Of a stretch of 64,000 nt of DNA, positions 22,794 through 32,304 are shown piece after piece. The stretch lies in the NCBI GenBank assembly GCA_043497085.1, contig JBIEKI010000005.1; one strand, 5' to 3'. The notes under the pieces are model-generated. The model worked only from the letters and a program-made list of their open reading frames with translations, was not told the origin of the DNA and did not search any database. Numbering within the stretch: the stretch's first letter is position 1; the number at the start of each line of letters is the position of its first letter. The DNA is from Thalassobacillus sp043497085. GTDB lineage: Bacteria > Bacillota > Bacilli > Bacillales > Halobacillaceae. The position numbers and the translations under genes were made by a program.

Positions 22794-25232
22794 TCACTTT
22801 AACGTGTTCACTGGTGCAATCCGCCAGATATCCGAAGCATATTCCTGAATCGTCCGGTCACTTGAAAATTTTCCAGCATGTGCGATATTGATCAGGCTTT
22901 TTCTGCTCCAGTCCTGTTTTTGCTGATAATCGAAGTTAATCTTCTGGTGGGAAGCTGCATAAGCTGCGAAATCTTTCAGTACAAAAAATTCATCGTTATG
23001 ATGTACGAGCGAGTCATAGATTTCCTGAAATTCTGTATCCCCTTTCGAAAAAGGACTGTAATGGATCAGCTGATCGACAGTGAGTCGAACCTCTTCGTTT
23101 GTGTCGTACACCTGCCTCGAGGAATAGCCGCCGGACCGGTAATATTCCAAAACTTCCTCCGAACTTAAGCCGAATGTGTAAATATTATCATCCCCGACAA
23201 GTTCATGGATTTCCACATTGGCACCATCCATCGTTCCAAGTGTCAACGCCCCGTTCATCATCAGCTTCATGTTTCCGGTGCCGGAAGCTTCCTTACTAGC
23301 AGTTGAAATCTGTTCACTCACATTGGCTGCCGGGATGATCCGTTCCGCAAGGGAAACCGAATAATTTTCCAGAAAAATAACTTTAAGCTTGTCGCTTACT
23401 ACCGGGTCATTATTCACCACGTCAGCAATCGTATTGATCAGCTTGATGATTTTTTTAGCATAATGGTAGCCCTGTGCTGCTTTTGCTCCGAAAAAGAAGG
23501 TTCTTGGGGCCATTTCCAGAGAAGGATCTGTTTTGATTTTGTTATATAGATGCATGATATGCAGCGCATTCAGGAGCTGACGCTTATATCCATGGAGACG
23601 CTTGATATGGACATCAAAAATCGATAGCGGATCAAGGGAGATTCCTTTTGTTTTGTAAACCCAGGAAGCCAGCTTTTCTTTGTTCGCTTGCTTGATATTG
23701 TCTAAGCTATTCAATACACCCGCATCATCCTGATAACCCAGCAGGTCTGTCAAGCGCCTAGGTTCATTGATCCATTTTTCACCAATTGTTTCTGTAAGAA
23801 GTCCGGCAAGCGGCTTATTGGCATGCATTAGCCAGCGTCTATGGGTAATACCGTTCGTCTTGTTGTTGAACCGCTCAGGAAATGTATTATAAAAAATTTT
23901 CATTTCACGCTTTTTCAAAATCTCGGTATGCAGCCTTGCCACTCCATTAATGCTATGGCTGCCAACAATCGATAGATGCGCCATTTTCACCTGGCCATCA
24001 GCGATGATGGCAAGTTCAGCGATACGGTCGAATTCTCCGGGGTATTTTTCCCATAATGACTGGCAAAACCGCTCGTTGACCTCTTCTATAATCATGAAAA
24101 TTCTCGGCAGCAACTGACGGACCATATCCACCGGCCACGATTCCAGTGCTTCACTCAGGGTCGTATGATTGGTATATGAAACCGAGGATTGAATGATATT
24201 CCAGGCTTCTTTCCATCCCAGCTGCTTTTCATCCATCAAAACCCGCATCAGTTCCGGAATCACCATCGCAGGATGGGTGTCATTAATATGGAGAGCGACT
24301 TTTTCAGGAAAGGCGGACCAGGGCAGCTCCAACTGTTCAAAAGCACGCACAGCGCTCTGTACCCCTGCCGATACTAAAAAGTATTCCTGTTTCAGTCTAA
24401 GCTGCTTCCCTTCTTCATGGGAGTCATCTGGGTATAAAAATTCCGAAATCGCTTCAAGAGAGCGCTTGTGACCGAGGAAATTCCCGAATTCATTAAGCCT
24501 TGATGCTTTTTTGATGGTATCATCCAGGTTCGCTTCTACAGACCAGAGACGCAGCGTATTGACGGTATCACTGTTATAGCCGACAACCGGGACATCGTAG
24601 GGGACCGCCTGGACCTGCTCATAATCATGGTGGTCAAAATGCAGGTTGCCATCTTCATCCTTGCTCGAAGACACATGGCCGCCGAATCGGACTTCTACTG
24701 CTTCTTCCGGGCGACGGACTTCCCAGACAAATTCACGCGACAGCCATAAGTCAGGAAATTCGACTTGATTGCCATCGATGAACTGCTGATCGAACATTCC
24801 GTATTTATAGCGGATACCATAGCCATGGCCGGCCAGTCCCAAGGATGCAAGGGAATCCAGGAAGCAGGCAGCAAGTCGGCCCAGTCCCCCGTTACCAAGC
24901 CCTGCATCGCTTTCTTCTTCCTCCAATTCACCCAAGTCGAATCCTAACTCTTTCAAACCTTCCGCGACGACATCGACCATCTGCATGTTCAATAGATTAT
25001 TCCCCATCAACCTGCCAATCAGAAACTCCATGGAAAAATAGTAGACTTGCTTTTCCTTCTCTTGTTGATAGCGCTGATTCGTCTCCAGCCATTTTTTTCC
25101 GATTCTTTCACGCAACAGCGAACCAAGAGCTCTATATGCATCCACCTCTGTAGCGGTTTCAACTGTCTTGCCTAGCTTAGCTTCGAGCTTCTGGGAAAAT
25201 GCCTGCTTGAATTCCTCTTTGTCGCTGAACAT
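22794..25232 (-). CDS. glgP: Glycogen/maltodextrin phosphorylase
   Basis: 812 residues, the usual size for the GT35 family. It releases glucose 1-phosphate from glycogen ends. The PLP-lysine region E-A-S-G-T-G-N-M-K-L-M-M-N-G-A-L-T-L-G-T-M-D-G-A-N-V-E puts the cofactor on Lys656. The N-terminal part has the expected G-L-G-N-G-G-L-G-R-L-A-A-C-F-L-D-S and Y-G-I-R-Y sequences. GGAGGAAACCGTAA precedes the ATG. It lies 27 bp after glgA and 24 bp before the amylase start, as in the glgBCDAP operon of B. subtilis. Confidence 0.96.
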   Translation of the reverse strand: MFSDKEEFKQAFSQKLEAKLGKTVETATEVDAYRALGSLLRERIGKKWLETNQRYQQEKEKQVYYFSMEFLIGRLMGNNLLNMQMVDVVAEGLKELGFDLGELEEEESDAGLGNGGLGRLAACFLDSLASLGLAGHGYGIRYKYGMFDQQFIDGNQVEFPDLWLSREFVWEVRRPEEAVEVRFGGHVSSSKDEDGNLHFDHHDYEQVQAVPYDVPVVGYNSDTVNTLRLWSVEANLDDTIKKASRLNEFGNFLGHKRSLEAISEFLYPDDSHEEGKQLRLKQEYFLVSAGVQSAVRAFEQLELPWSAFPEKVALHINDTHPAMVIPELMRVLMDEKQLGWKEAWNIIQSSVSYTNHTTLSEALESWPVDMVRQLLPRIFMIIEEVNERFCQSLWEKYPGEFDRIAELAIIADGQVKMAHLSIVGSHSINGVARLHTEILKKREMKIFYNTFPERFNNKTNGITHRRWLMHANKPLAGLLTETIGEKWINEPRRLTDLLGYQDDAGVLNSLDNIKQANKEKLASWVYKTKGISLDPLSIFDVHIKRLHGYKRQLLNALHIMHLYNKIKTDPSLEMAPRTFFFGAKAAQGYHYAKKIIKLINTIADVVNNDPVVSDKLKVIFLENYSVSLAERIIPAANVSEQISTASKEASGTGNMKLMMNGALTLGTMDGANVEIHELVGDDNIYTFGLSSEEVLEYYRSGGYSSRQVYDTNEEVRLTVDQLIHYSPFSKGDTEFQEIYDSLVHHNDEFFVLKDFAAYAASHQKINFDYQQKQDWSRKSLINIAHAGKFSSDRTIQEYASDIWRIAPVNTLK

Positions 25233-25259
25233 TTACGGTTTCCTCCAATTCATCCTGCC

Positions 25260-26690
25260 CTATTCCATTGCCTGCGCATACACCTCACGATACCGGCGTG
25301 CAGAATACTTCCATGGAAATTGACTTTTCGTAATGTTTTTAATGAGTGGTTTCCAGACCTCTTTATCCTGGTAAAATTCAAGTGCCCGACGGATGGTGAA
25401 CAGCATGTCATGGGCATTGTAATTCGCAAATGTGAAGCCGTTCCCTTCCCCTGTTTGTTCATTGTATGGCTGTACGGTATCAGCAAGACCACCTGTTTCC
25501 CGGACAATCGGGACAGCCAGGTAGCGGAGTGCGATCAATTGACCGATGCCGCATGGTTCAAACCGTGATGGCATCAGGAACATGTCGCTCGCTGCGTACA
25601 CTTGACGGGAAAAGGATTCACTGAATAAGATATTCGCGGACATCTTCGTTGGATACTTGGATTGAGCCCATTGAAACATCTGTTCATAATCGTATTCACC
25701 TGTGCCAAGTACGACTAGCTGGATATCCTCGGTATCCAGCAGTTCATCGATGACCCGGGCGATCAAATCGAACCCTTTTTGCTCAACAAGCCGGGAAACG
25801 ATGCTGATCATGGGAACATCGCTGCGCACGGGAAGCCCCAGTTCTTTTTGCAGCCAGAGTTTATTATGGCATTTTTTCGTCAATGAACTTCGGTAAGGAA
25901 ATGCGAGCGCTTCATCTTTCATCGGATCATAATCTTTTGTATTGATACCATTCACGATTCCAATCATTCGATCGGATTTGCTTCGTAATACTCCATCTAG
26001 GTTTTCCCCATAATAAGGGGTTTGAATCTCTTTTGCGTAAGTTTCACTGACAGTTGTGATACGATCAGCAAAATTCAACGCTCCCTTCATGAAGTTGATG
26101 TCCCCGAAAAATTCAAGTCCTTCCGGTGACATCAGGCGCTCGTCCAGCTCCATTAAGTCATATAAAACTTCATCAGAAAAAATCCCCTGGTATTTCAGAT
26201 TATGGATGGTAAAGACCGTTTTCATATTGGCAAAGACAGGATCTTCCTTGTAATGAGTGTGAAGGAATACAGGGATCAAGCCGCTCTGCCAGTCATGGCA
26301 ATGGATGACCTCAGGTGTCCAGTCCAAGGCTTTGACCATTTCCATTACGGCGCGATTGAAAAATACGAACCGTTCCGCTTCATCTCCGTACCCATACAAA
26401 TTCGAGCGCTTGAAATAATATTCGTTATCAATAAAATAGACGGTTACGCCATTATGTTCGATGTATTCGACGCCGGCATACTGATTGCGCCACCCAAGTG
26501 TCACGTTCAATTCCAGCAATGGTTGCATTTGTGCTTTCCATTCATCGCTGATGTCCTGGTATTTCGGAAGGACAATACGAACATCCTCCTCCTGTTCCTG
26601 CAGTGCCTGCGGAAGTGAACCTAACACATCTGCAAGTCCGCCTGTTTTAATGAATGGGGTGCATTCGGATCCTACCATAAATATTTTCAT
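25260..26690 (-). CDS. glgA: Glycogen synthase (ADP-glucose type)
   Basis: 476 residues of family GT5. It extends alpha-1,4 glucan using ADP-glucose. The nucleotide-sugar motif K-T-G-G-L-A-D-V is at about residues 15-22. The C-terminal half has the E-x7-E-like P-S-R-F-E-P-C-G-I-G-Q-L-I-A-L-R-Y and the T-G-G-L-A-D-T-V motif. The frame can start at a GTG (26697-26699), but that codon is inside the AAAGGAGTG ribosome site; the ATG at 26688-26690, 8 bases after GGAG, gives M-K-I-F-M-V-G-S-E, the normal family start. A hairpin terminator lies between this gene and glgD. Confidence 0.95.
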   Translation of the reverse strand: MKIFMVGSECTPFIKTGGLADVLGSLPQALQEQEEDVRIVLPKYQDISDEWKAQMQPLLELNVTLGWRNQYAGVEYIEHNGVTVYFIDNEYYFKRSNLYGYGDEAERFVFFNRAVMEMVKALDWTPEVIHCHDWQSGLIPVFLHTHYKEDPVFANMKTVFTIHNLKYQGIFSDEVLYDLMELDERLMSPEGLEFFGDINFMKGALNFADRITTVSETYAKEIQTPYYGENLDGVLRSKSDRMIGIVNGINTKDYDPMKDEALAFPYRSSLTKKCHNKLWLQKELGLPVRSDVPMISIVSRLVEQKGFDLIARVIDELLDTEDIQLVVLGTGEYDYEQMFQWAQSKYPTKMSANILFSESFSRQVYAASDMFLMPSRFEPCGIGQLIALRYLAVPIVRETGGLADTVQPYNEQTGEGNGFTFANYNAHDMLFTIRRALEFYQDKEVWKPLIKNITKSQFPWKYSARRYREVYAQAME

Positions 26691-26736
26691 CCTGTTCACT
26701 CCTTTTACCTGTTCATTTCATCACATGTAGGAAGAG

Positions 26737-26763
26737 GAAAAAGATTGCCGTTATAGGCAATCT
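26737..26763 (-). terminator. Internal hairpin terminator/attenuator between glgD and glgA
   Basis: On the minus strand AGATTGCC and GGCAATCT form an 8-bp stem around TATAAC, followed by TTTTT. It begins next to the glgD stop codon and precedes glgA by about 47 bp. The stem is short, so partial termination within the operon is more likely than a full stop. Confidence 0.65.
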
Positions 26764-26764
26764 C

Positions 26765-27871
26765 CTACATGGAAACCCGTTTTGCTACGACATAAGGCTT
26801 CTCCGGGACTCCGATCAACGTCCGGCTGTTAGAAATACGACAGTCCTTATCTAAAATGACATTTTCTAATACCGCATTGCTGTCGATTTCACAGCGCTGC
26901 ATAATGATCGAGTTTTTGATTACTGCCCCTTTGGCCACTTTTACACCCCGGAACAAAATGCTGTCCTCCACATGTCCGTCAATGATACAGCCATTGGCGA
27001 CCAGGGTATTAGCAACTTTTGAATCCTGAGAATACTTTGTCGGAGGCTCATTTTTCACCTTCGTGAAAATAGGCGCTTCTTCTTTGAACAAATCCTCATG
27101 GTTGGCCCCGTTCAGCAGGCTCGAACTATGACGATAATAGCTTTCGATCGAATTGATCAGTGCATGCGCTCCTTCGTATTCATAAGCATGCATATGAATT
27201 TGCGGCAGTCTCGCTTTTATACCATCGAGGAAAAAGTGAGAACAGCCGTGAGCAATGCAATCTTCAATCATCCCATATAGATAATTCTTCTCCAGGATAT
27301 ACATGTCCATATAGACATTGTTGCTACGTTGATCATTATGTATATCCGTAACACGGCCATTTTCATCGATTGTCAGTTTATGGGCTCGTTTATGTTCAGG
27401 GTAAAGCTCCTCCACTTTTTTATAGACTACCGTCACATCAGCACCTGACGCTTTATGTTCCTCCAGTACATCGCGGAAGTTGATATTGCAGATATTCTGT
27501 GTCCCGGAGACAACCACATAGTCGGCAAACGTACGAGTGATGAAGTCGATGTTATTATGGAAATGCTGGAGGTCACCTTTTGAAATGTCAGTCGGGTCAT
27601 TCCAGTCTGGAGGAAGGATGAACAGCCCGCCTTGTTTACGATCCAAATCCCAGGCTTTCCCCTGCTCCAAATGATCCATCAGTGACCGGTATTTCCTGCG
27701 GGCGAAAACAGCAATCGACTCGATTCGGGAGTTGCTCATATTGGATATGGTAAAATCGATCATCCGGTAGCGTCCGGCAAATGGAACAGCGGCACTGCAC
27801 CGAAAATAAGTAAGTTCATCCAATACATCCTGTTCATGGTCTAGATTTATGATTCCTGCTAAACGATCCAT
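26765..27871 (-). CDS. glgD: Glucose-1-phosphate adenylyltransferase, GlgD subunit
   Basis: 368 residues. It has the nucleotidyltransferase fold and a C-terminal left-handed beta-helix with hexapeptide-like repeats (from about 275: V-A-N-T-L-V-A-N-G-C-I-I-D-G-H-V-E-D-S). The N-terminus lacks the G-G-x-G-T-R-L nucleotide loop found in GlgC, reading instead I-I-N-L-D-H-E-Q-D. That is the known GlgD feature: it is a regulatory or weakly active partner of GlgC in Bacillaceae. AGGAGGGGGC precedes the ATG. It lies 14 bp after glgC. Confidence 0.95.
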   Translation of the reverse strand: MDRLAGIINLDHEQDVLDELTYFRCSAAVPFAGRYRMIDFTISNMSNSRIESIAVFARRKYRSLMDHLEQGKAWDLDRKQGGLFILPPDWNDPTDISKGDLQHFHNNIDFITRTFADYVVVSGTQNICNINFRDVLEEHKASGADVTVVYKKVEELYPEHKRAHKLTIDENGRVTDIHNDQRSNNVYMDMYILEKNYLYGMIEDCIAHGCSHFFLDGIKARLPQIHMHAYEYEGAHALINSIESYYRHSSSLLNGANHEDLFKEEAPIFTKVKNEPPTKYSQDSKVANTLVANGCIIDGHVEDSILFRGVKVAKGAVIKNSIIMQRCEIDSNAVLENVILDKDCRISNSRTLIGVPEKPYVVAKRVSM

Positions 27872-27885
27872 CGATTAGCCCCCTC

Positions 27886-29052
27886 CTATTTAATGATCTG
27901 CTCCAAATAGCTTTTTGCTAAAACACTGTCTTCATCTGCAACTAATGTAATATCGCTGTCAGGTGACGGATCGCCGATGACAGCCCCATCCTCGATAACA
28001 CTTCCTGCTGCTATGATGGCACGGTTGATGGTCACGTTTTTTCCGATTTTAACGTCCGGCATGACGACCGAATCACGGATGATGGAACCTTCCTGGACAT
28101 GCACCCCATAGAAGATGACGGAATGGTCAATGGTTCCATGGATACGGCAGCCTTCATTAATTAGCGCATTATGAACGTTTGCTTCATGCGAGATATACTG
28201 AGGAGGCTGATTCGGACTTTTCGAATAGATTCGCCACGAATGGTCATTCAATTCAAGTTCAGGCTTCTCTTCCAGTAAATCCATATTGGCTTCCCATAAA
28301 CTCGCAACCGTCCCGACATCTTTCCAGTAGCCATCAAATGTGTAGGCCATCATTTTCTTGTAGTCTCCAAGCATCGCCGGGATGATATCTTTTCCAAAGT
28401 CATGAGAAGAATTTTCATTACCGGCATCATCGATCAAATAACGTTTCAAGACGTCCCACCGGAAAATGTACACGCCCATCGAAGCTAGGTTACTCTTCGG
28501 ATTTTCCGGTTTTTCTTCAAATTCAGTGATCACCCCTGAGTCGTTGGTGTTCATCAAACCGAACCTGCTAGCTTCCTCCCACGGAACTTCTATGACTGAA
28601 ATCGTCGCGTCCGCACCGCTCGCCTTATGGTAATCAAGCATATCGCTATAATCCATTTTATAAATATGGTCTCCAGACAGAACAAGCACATGGTCCGGGT
28701 CATACTGGTTGAGGAATTTAACATTTCGATAGATGGCATTAGCGGTACCTGTATACCATCCTCCCCCTTCTTCCGACTGGACGTATGGCGGAAGCACAGA
28801 AACCCCGCCGTATTTACGGTCAAGATCCCAGTCGCTTCCAATCCCGATATAACTATTCAAAATTAATGGTTCATACTGGGTAAGTACACCTACGGTATCA
28901 ATACCGGAGTTGGTACAGTTGCTCAAAGGAAAATCAATGATCCGGTATTTTCCGCCAAAATAGACGGCAGGCTTTGCAATCTGCTTCGTGAGTGATTTCA
29001 GCCTGGTTCCCTGGCCACCGGCTAATAGCATCGCTACACATTCTTTTTTCAT
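27886..29052 (-). CDS. glgC: Glucose-1-phosphate adenylyltransferase, catalytic GlgC subunit
   Basis: 388 residues. It makes ADP-glucose from ATP and glucose 1-phosphate, the committed step of glycogen synthesis. The nucleotide loop L-A-G-G-Q-G-T-R-L-K-S-L-T (about 10-22), K-P-A-V-Y-F-G-G-K-Y-R-I-I-D-F-P-L-S-N-C (about 27-46), S-G-D-H-I-Y-K-M-D-Y (about 124-133) and F-E-E-K-P (about 177-181) are intact. A beta-helix forms the C-terminus. GGGGGATTAAATC precedes the ATG, 3 bp after the glgB stop. Confidence 0.96.
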   Translation of the reverse strand: MKKECVAMLLAGGQGTRLKSLTKQIAKPAVYFGGKYRIIDFPLSNCTNSGIDTVGVLTQYEPLILNSYIGIGSDWDLDRKYGGVSVLPPYVQSEEGGGWYTGTANAIYRNVKFLNQYDPDHVLVLSGDHIYKMDYSDMLDYHKASGADATISVIEVPWEEASRFGLMNTNDSGVITEFEEKPENPKSNLASMGVYIFRWDVLKRYLIDDAGNENSSHDFGKDIIPAMLGDYKKMMAYTFDGYWKDVGTVASLWEANMDLLEEKPELELNDHSWRIYSKSPNQPPQYISHEANVHNALINEGCRIHGTIDHSVIFYGVHVQEGSIIRDSVVMPDVKIGKNVTINRAIIAAGSVIEDGAVIGDPSPDSDITLVADEDSVLAKSYLEQIIK

Positions 29053-29055
29053 GAT

Positions 29056-30963
29056 TTAATCCCCCTTCGGTCCATTGGTTCGTTTCCAAAAAGTTACCGC
29101 AAGCGGCGGTATTGTCATCTTGATATGATGGTTTTGGCCCTGCCACGGTTCTGGAACAGAGGCTGCTTTTAACCCGTTCCTCTGTCCTGAACCCCCAAAA
29201 TGTTCCGCATCACTATTGAATATTTCCTCATAATGCCCCGGCTGCGGGACACCAACTTTATAGTCGTGATAGACTACCGGAGTAAAATTGCAGACAACCA
29301 AAAGCTGGTCTTTCGGTGTCCGACTGCAGCGTATGAATGATAGGACACTCTGCTCAAAATTATGAGGGTCAATCCATGAGAAGCCATCTTCATGGTGATC
29401 CAGTTCCCATAATGCCGGCATGTCTTTATAAAATTGATGCAGCTGTTTCACATAGTCCAATACCGAGGCGTGGGATTCATAATCCAACAGCTCCCAATCG
29501 AGATCTTCCAAGTCCTTCCATTCGTCGAACTGCCCGAATTCCGAACCCATGAACAACAGCTTTTTACCAGGATGGGCGTACATGAAAGCCAAAAACGCGC
29601 GTAAGTTGGCGAACTTCTGCCAGTAGTCTCCCGGCATTTTGTTTAACAATGATTTCTTGCCATGAACGACTTCATCATGAGAAATCGGCAGGACGAAATT
29701 CTCGGAAAAAGCATAGAACAAGGAGAACGTAATAAGATTATGGTTGTATTTACGGTGCACCGGGTCCATTTCCATATAACGGAGCATATCGTTCATCCAG
29801 CCCATGTTCCATTTATAGTTGAAACCGAGTCCGCCTATATAAGTCGGAGCACTTACCAGCGGATAAGACGTGGATTCCTCAGCCATCATCAAAACGTTCG
29901 GTACTTCTTCAAAAATCGCTTCATTCATTTTTTTAATGAACGCGATCGCTTCAAGGTTTTCCCTGCCTCCATGCTCATTCGTTTCCCATTCAGCGTCTTC
30001 CTTGCCGAAATCCAGATAAAGCATACTGGCTACCGCATCGACACGTAACCCATCGAGGTGGAATTCCTTCAACCAATAAATTGCATTTGAAATCAGAAAG
30101 CTCTGCACTTCATTGCGGCCAAAGTCAAACGTCAATGTCCCCCATTGCGGCTTCTCCGCTTTCAAAGGGTTTTCATATTCATAGAGTGGCTCGCCATCGA
30201 ACCGGCGAAGACCATGGGCATCTTTGCAAAAGTGACCTGGCACCCAGTCCAAAATAACTCCAATGCCATGCTGGTGGCACTGGTCGACGAAGTAACGGAA
30301 GTCATCCGGTGTACCATAACGGGAAGTCACTGCATAATATCCCGTAGTCTGATAACCCCAGGAGCGGTCAAACGGGTGCTCCGCTATCGGAAGCAGTTCA
30401 ATATGGGTGTAACCCAGCTCTTTTACATAGGGAATAACCTCATCTGCATAATCGCGATAATTATAATAGACTTCTGATTCGATATTTTTCCATGACCCTA
30501 AATGTAATTCATAGATGGAAATAGGAGATTCATAGAAATTCATCTCATCGCGGCGCTTCATCCATAAATCATCATTCCATTGGTAATCATCCAGAGGATA
30601 GATGACCGATGCGGTGTTCGGCCGCAACTCACTGGAAAATGCGTAAGGATCTGCTTTCAGCTGCAGATGTCCGTGGGGAGTGAGGATTTCATATTTGTAA
30701 ATTTCCCCTTTTTCAAGGTGAGGAATGAACGTATGCCAGATTCCATTTTCGTTCAATTTCTTCATCGGATGTTCCCTGCCATCCCATTCATTAAAGTCGC
30801 CAACAACACTGACCTGTTGTGCATTCGGCGCCCAGACCAGGAATCGGGTGCCCGGGGTTCCGTTTTGTATGTCTCTATGTGCCCCGAGAAGTTCATAGCT
30901 GTATCGGAGATTTCCTTGGTGGAATAAATAAACGTCATGCTCTAAAGCGGTAAAATCTAACAA
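29056..30963 (-). CDS. glgB: 1,4-alpha-glucan branching enzyme
   Basis: 635 residues. It has an N-terminal CBM48 domain (about 15-110; F-L-V-W-A-P-N-A-Q-Q-V-S-V-V-G-D-F-N-E-W) followed by a GH13 barrel with D-G-L-R-V-D-A-V (nucleophile Asp), M-A-E-E-S-T (acid Glu) and P-I-S-H-D-E-V-V-H-G, then a C-terminal beta domain. It adds alpha-1,6 branches to glycogen. The frame is open to 31023, but AAGGGGAG lies 8 bases before a TTG at 30961-30963 (M-L-D-F-T-A-L-E-H-D-V), which is the best start; residues upstream match nothing known. It is first in the glg operon, with a cre site about 130 bp upstream. Confidence 0.95.
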   Translation of the reverse strand: MLDFTALEHDVYLFHQGNLRYSYELLGAHRDIQNGTPGTRFLVWAPNAQQVSVVGDFNEWDGREHPMKKLNENGIWHTFIPHLEKGEIYKYEILTPHGHLQLKADPYAFSSELRPNTASVIYPLDDYQWNDDLWMKRRDEMNFYESPISIYELHLGSWKNIESEVYYNYRDYADEVIPYVKELGYTHIELLPIAEHPFDRSWGYQTTGYYAVTSRYGTPDDFRYFVDQCHQHGIGVILDWVPGHFCKDAHGLRRFDGEPLYEYENPLKAEKPQWGTLTFDFGRNEVQSFLISNAIYWLKEFHLDGLRVDAVASMLYLDFGKEDAEWETNEHGGRENLEAIAFIKKMNEAIFEEVPNVLMMAEESTSYPLVSAPTYIGGLGFNYKWNMGWMNDMLRYMEMDPVHRKYNHNLITFSLFYAFSENFVLPISHDEVVHGKKSLLNKMPGDYWQKFANLRAFLAFMYAHPGKKLLFMGSEFGQFDEWKDLEDLDWELLDYESHASVLDYVKQLHQFYKDMPALWELDHHEDGFSWIDPHNFEQSVLSFIRCSRTPKDQLLVVCNFTPVVYHDYKVGVPQPGHYEEIFNSDAEHFGGSGQRNGLKAASVPEPWQGQNHHIKMTIPPLAVTFWKRTNGPKGD

Positions 30964-31092
30964 TCTACCACTCCCCTTCTGGTTGATTTTAAAACCGTAC
31001 AAGTGAACTTGTATTACTAGCATAAGATGTTCTTATCGCGATTACAATTATTTTTATGCTAATTTTCTGAAATGTTTTGTCGCATTTTGTCT

Positions 31093-31106
31093 TGATAACG
31101 GTTACA
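31093..31106 (-). promoter_or_regulatory. Predicted CcpA-binding cre site upstream of glgB
   Basis: On the minus strand the sequence is TGTAACCGTTATCA, matching the cre consensus TGWAANCGNTNWCA at all 14 positions. It lies about 130 bp upstream of the glgB start in a stretch of 350 bp without a firm gene. A possible promoter between it and glgB is TTGTAA-17-TATGCT on the minus strand, near 31015-31046. CcpA control (repression or activation) is inferred. Confidence 0.68.
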
Positions 31107-31374
31107 TGTGAAATTTCTGTGTTATAAGGTTTCTAAGAGGAAAAATGAGGGAATTAAACACGTTGATTTTCATAAAAATCTTATTCATCAAAAGTGCCGA
31201 AAAGTCGAAGACTTGTTTTCGAGATATATACGGTTCTCTACCATAAAAGAGTCAGGGGCGGCTGGGACACTACTCGCTTTCCCGGATCTCCACACCGTTA
31301 CTACCGTAACGGAAACAATATATCTTGAAACTGAGTCTTCAGCAATTGGGAGCTTAACTGTAATATCAAACATT

Positions 31375-32286
31375 TCATTTCTCGATAAATTTCAATATTC
31401 TTTCCCTGTTCTCTTCGTATACTTGCTCACCAAGGGCTATCAGTTCTTCGGTGAACTCGACTTCATCAAATGGGACTTCCTCTCCAAGTTCTTCGTTAAT
31501 ACGAAGATAATTATCCTGTAAGAGCAGCTGGCAATGGTAGGATACAGATTCCGAAGAGAGATTCAGTGCCAGATCTAACAGCTTTGGTGTAACTTTCATT
31601 GCCGGCAGATGGAATGGCATCCATTTTTTGATACCCCAAAACTTATCATGGTCAATTGTGAAATCAATGCTTTGTTTTCCCGTACCCAGGGAGAGAATTT
31701 CTATGTCCTGTAAACTTTTTTCAAAATAATGGACCACTTCCGTAATACAAACGAGCGAAGGGTTGTTGGCCCATAGACCCCCATCAATCGACAAGTAATT
31801 ATTATCAACATTGTTCGGTGGAAAATAAATTGGTGCAGAACACGAAGACAAGACAGCATCCCACAGTGGTATCGATAAATTATCATTTTCTCCTTTAACG
31901 GCGTGAGACCGATGAATATATGGCCTGCCATTAGTAACATCCACCGCGGGAATTAGCAAAGGATCACTCATTTCACCGATTTTCTTATTTTCAAATGCTT
32001 CTTTCAACAACCGACGCAGATAGCGATCACTGTAGACGCTCTTGAACAACCCTACTTTTGCCTGCCTAATAAAAATCTTCTTGCCATATTTCTGATAAGA
32101 GTCCAATAATTCACCCATATTTTTACGTAGCATGACAGAGGCAGCAATAATAGAACCGGTACTGGTTCCGGCAATCAAGTCAAACTTTTCAGCAACTGGA
32201 CACCCCAACTCTTTTTCCATGGCTTTTAACACAGCTATGGGCATCACACCTCGAATACCCCCGCCATCGATACATAATATTTTCAT
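31375..32286 (-). CDS. Patatin-like phospholipase / acyl hydrolase, last gene of ger operon
   Basis: 303 residues. The patatin Ser-Asp dyad and oxyanion loop are clear: D-G-G-G-I-R-G (about 7-13), nucleophile elbow G-T-S-T-G-S (about 40-45), and D-G-G (about 169-171) with the catalytic Asp. It should release fatty acids from lipids. No signal peptide, so it acts in the cytosol or at the inner membrane face. GGTGAGG lies 3 bases before the ATG at 32284-32286, chosen over the ATG at 32301. It begins 18 bp after gerC on the same strand with no terminator between, so it appears to be part of the germinant-receptor operon. There is no nucleotidyltransferase gene nearby, so a CBASS role is not supported. 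Confidence 0.88.
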   Translation of the reverse strand: MKILCIDGGGIRGVMPIAVLKAMEKELGCPVAEKFDLIAGTSTGSIIAASVMLRKNMGELLDSYQKYGKKIFIRQAKVGLFKSVYSDRYLRRLLKEAFENKKIGEMSDPLLIPAVDVTNGRPYIHRSHAVKGENDNLSIPLWDAVLSSCSAPIYFPPNNVDNNYLSIDGGLWANNPSLVCITEVVHYFEKSLQDIEILSLGTGKQSIDFTIDHDKFWGIKKWMPFHLPAMKVTPKLLDLALNLSSESVSYHCQLLLQDNYLRINEELGEEVPFDEVEFTEELIALGEQVYEENRERILKFIEK

Positions 32287-32304
32287 TTGCCTCACCATCA
32301 TTCA

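Noticed and set aside
31375..32286. CBASS-type antiphage patatin (CapV)
   Set aside because: No CD-NTase or accessory cap genes nearby; the gene is bound to a ger operon instead.
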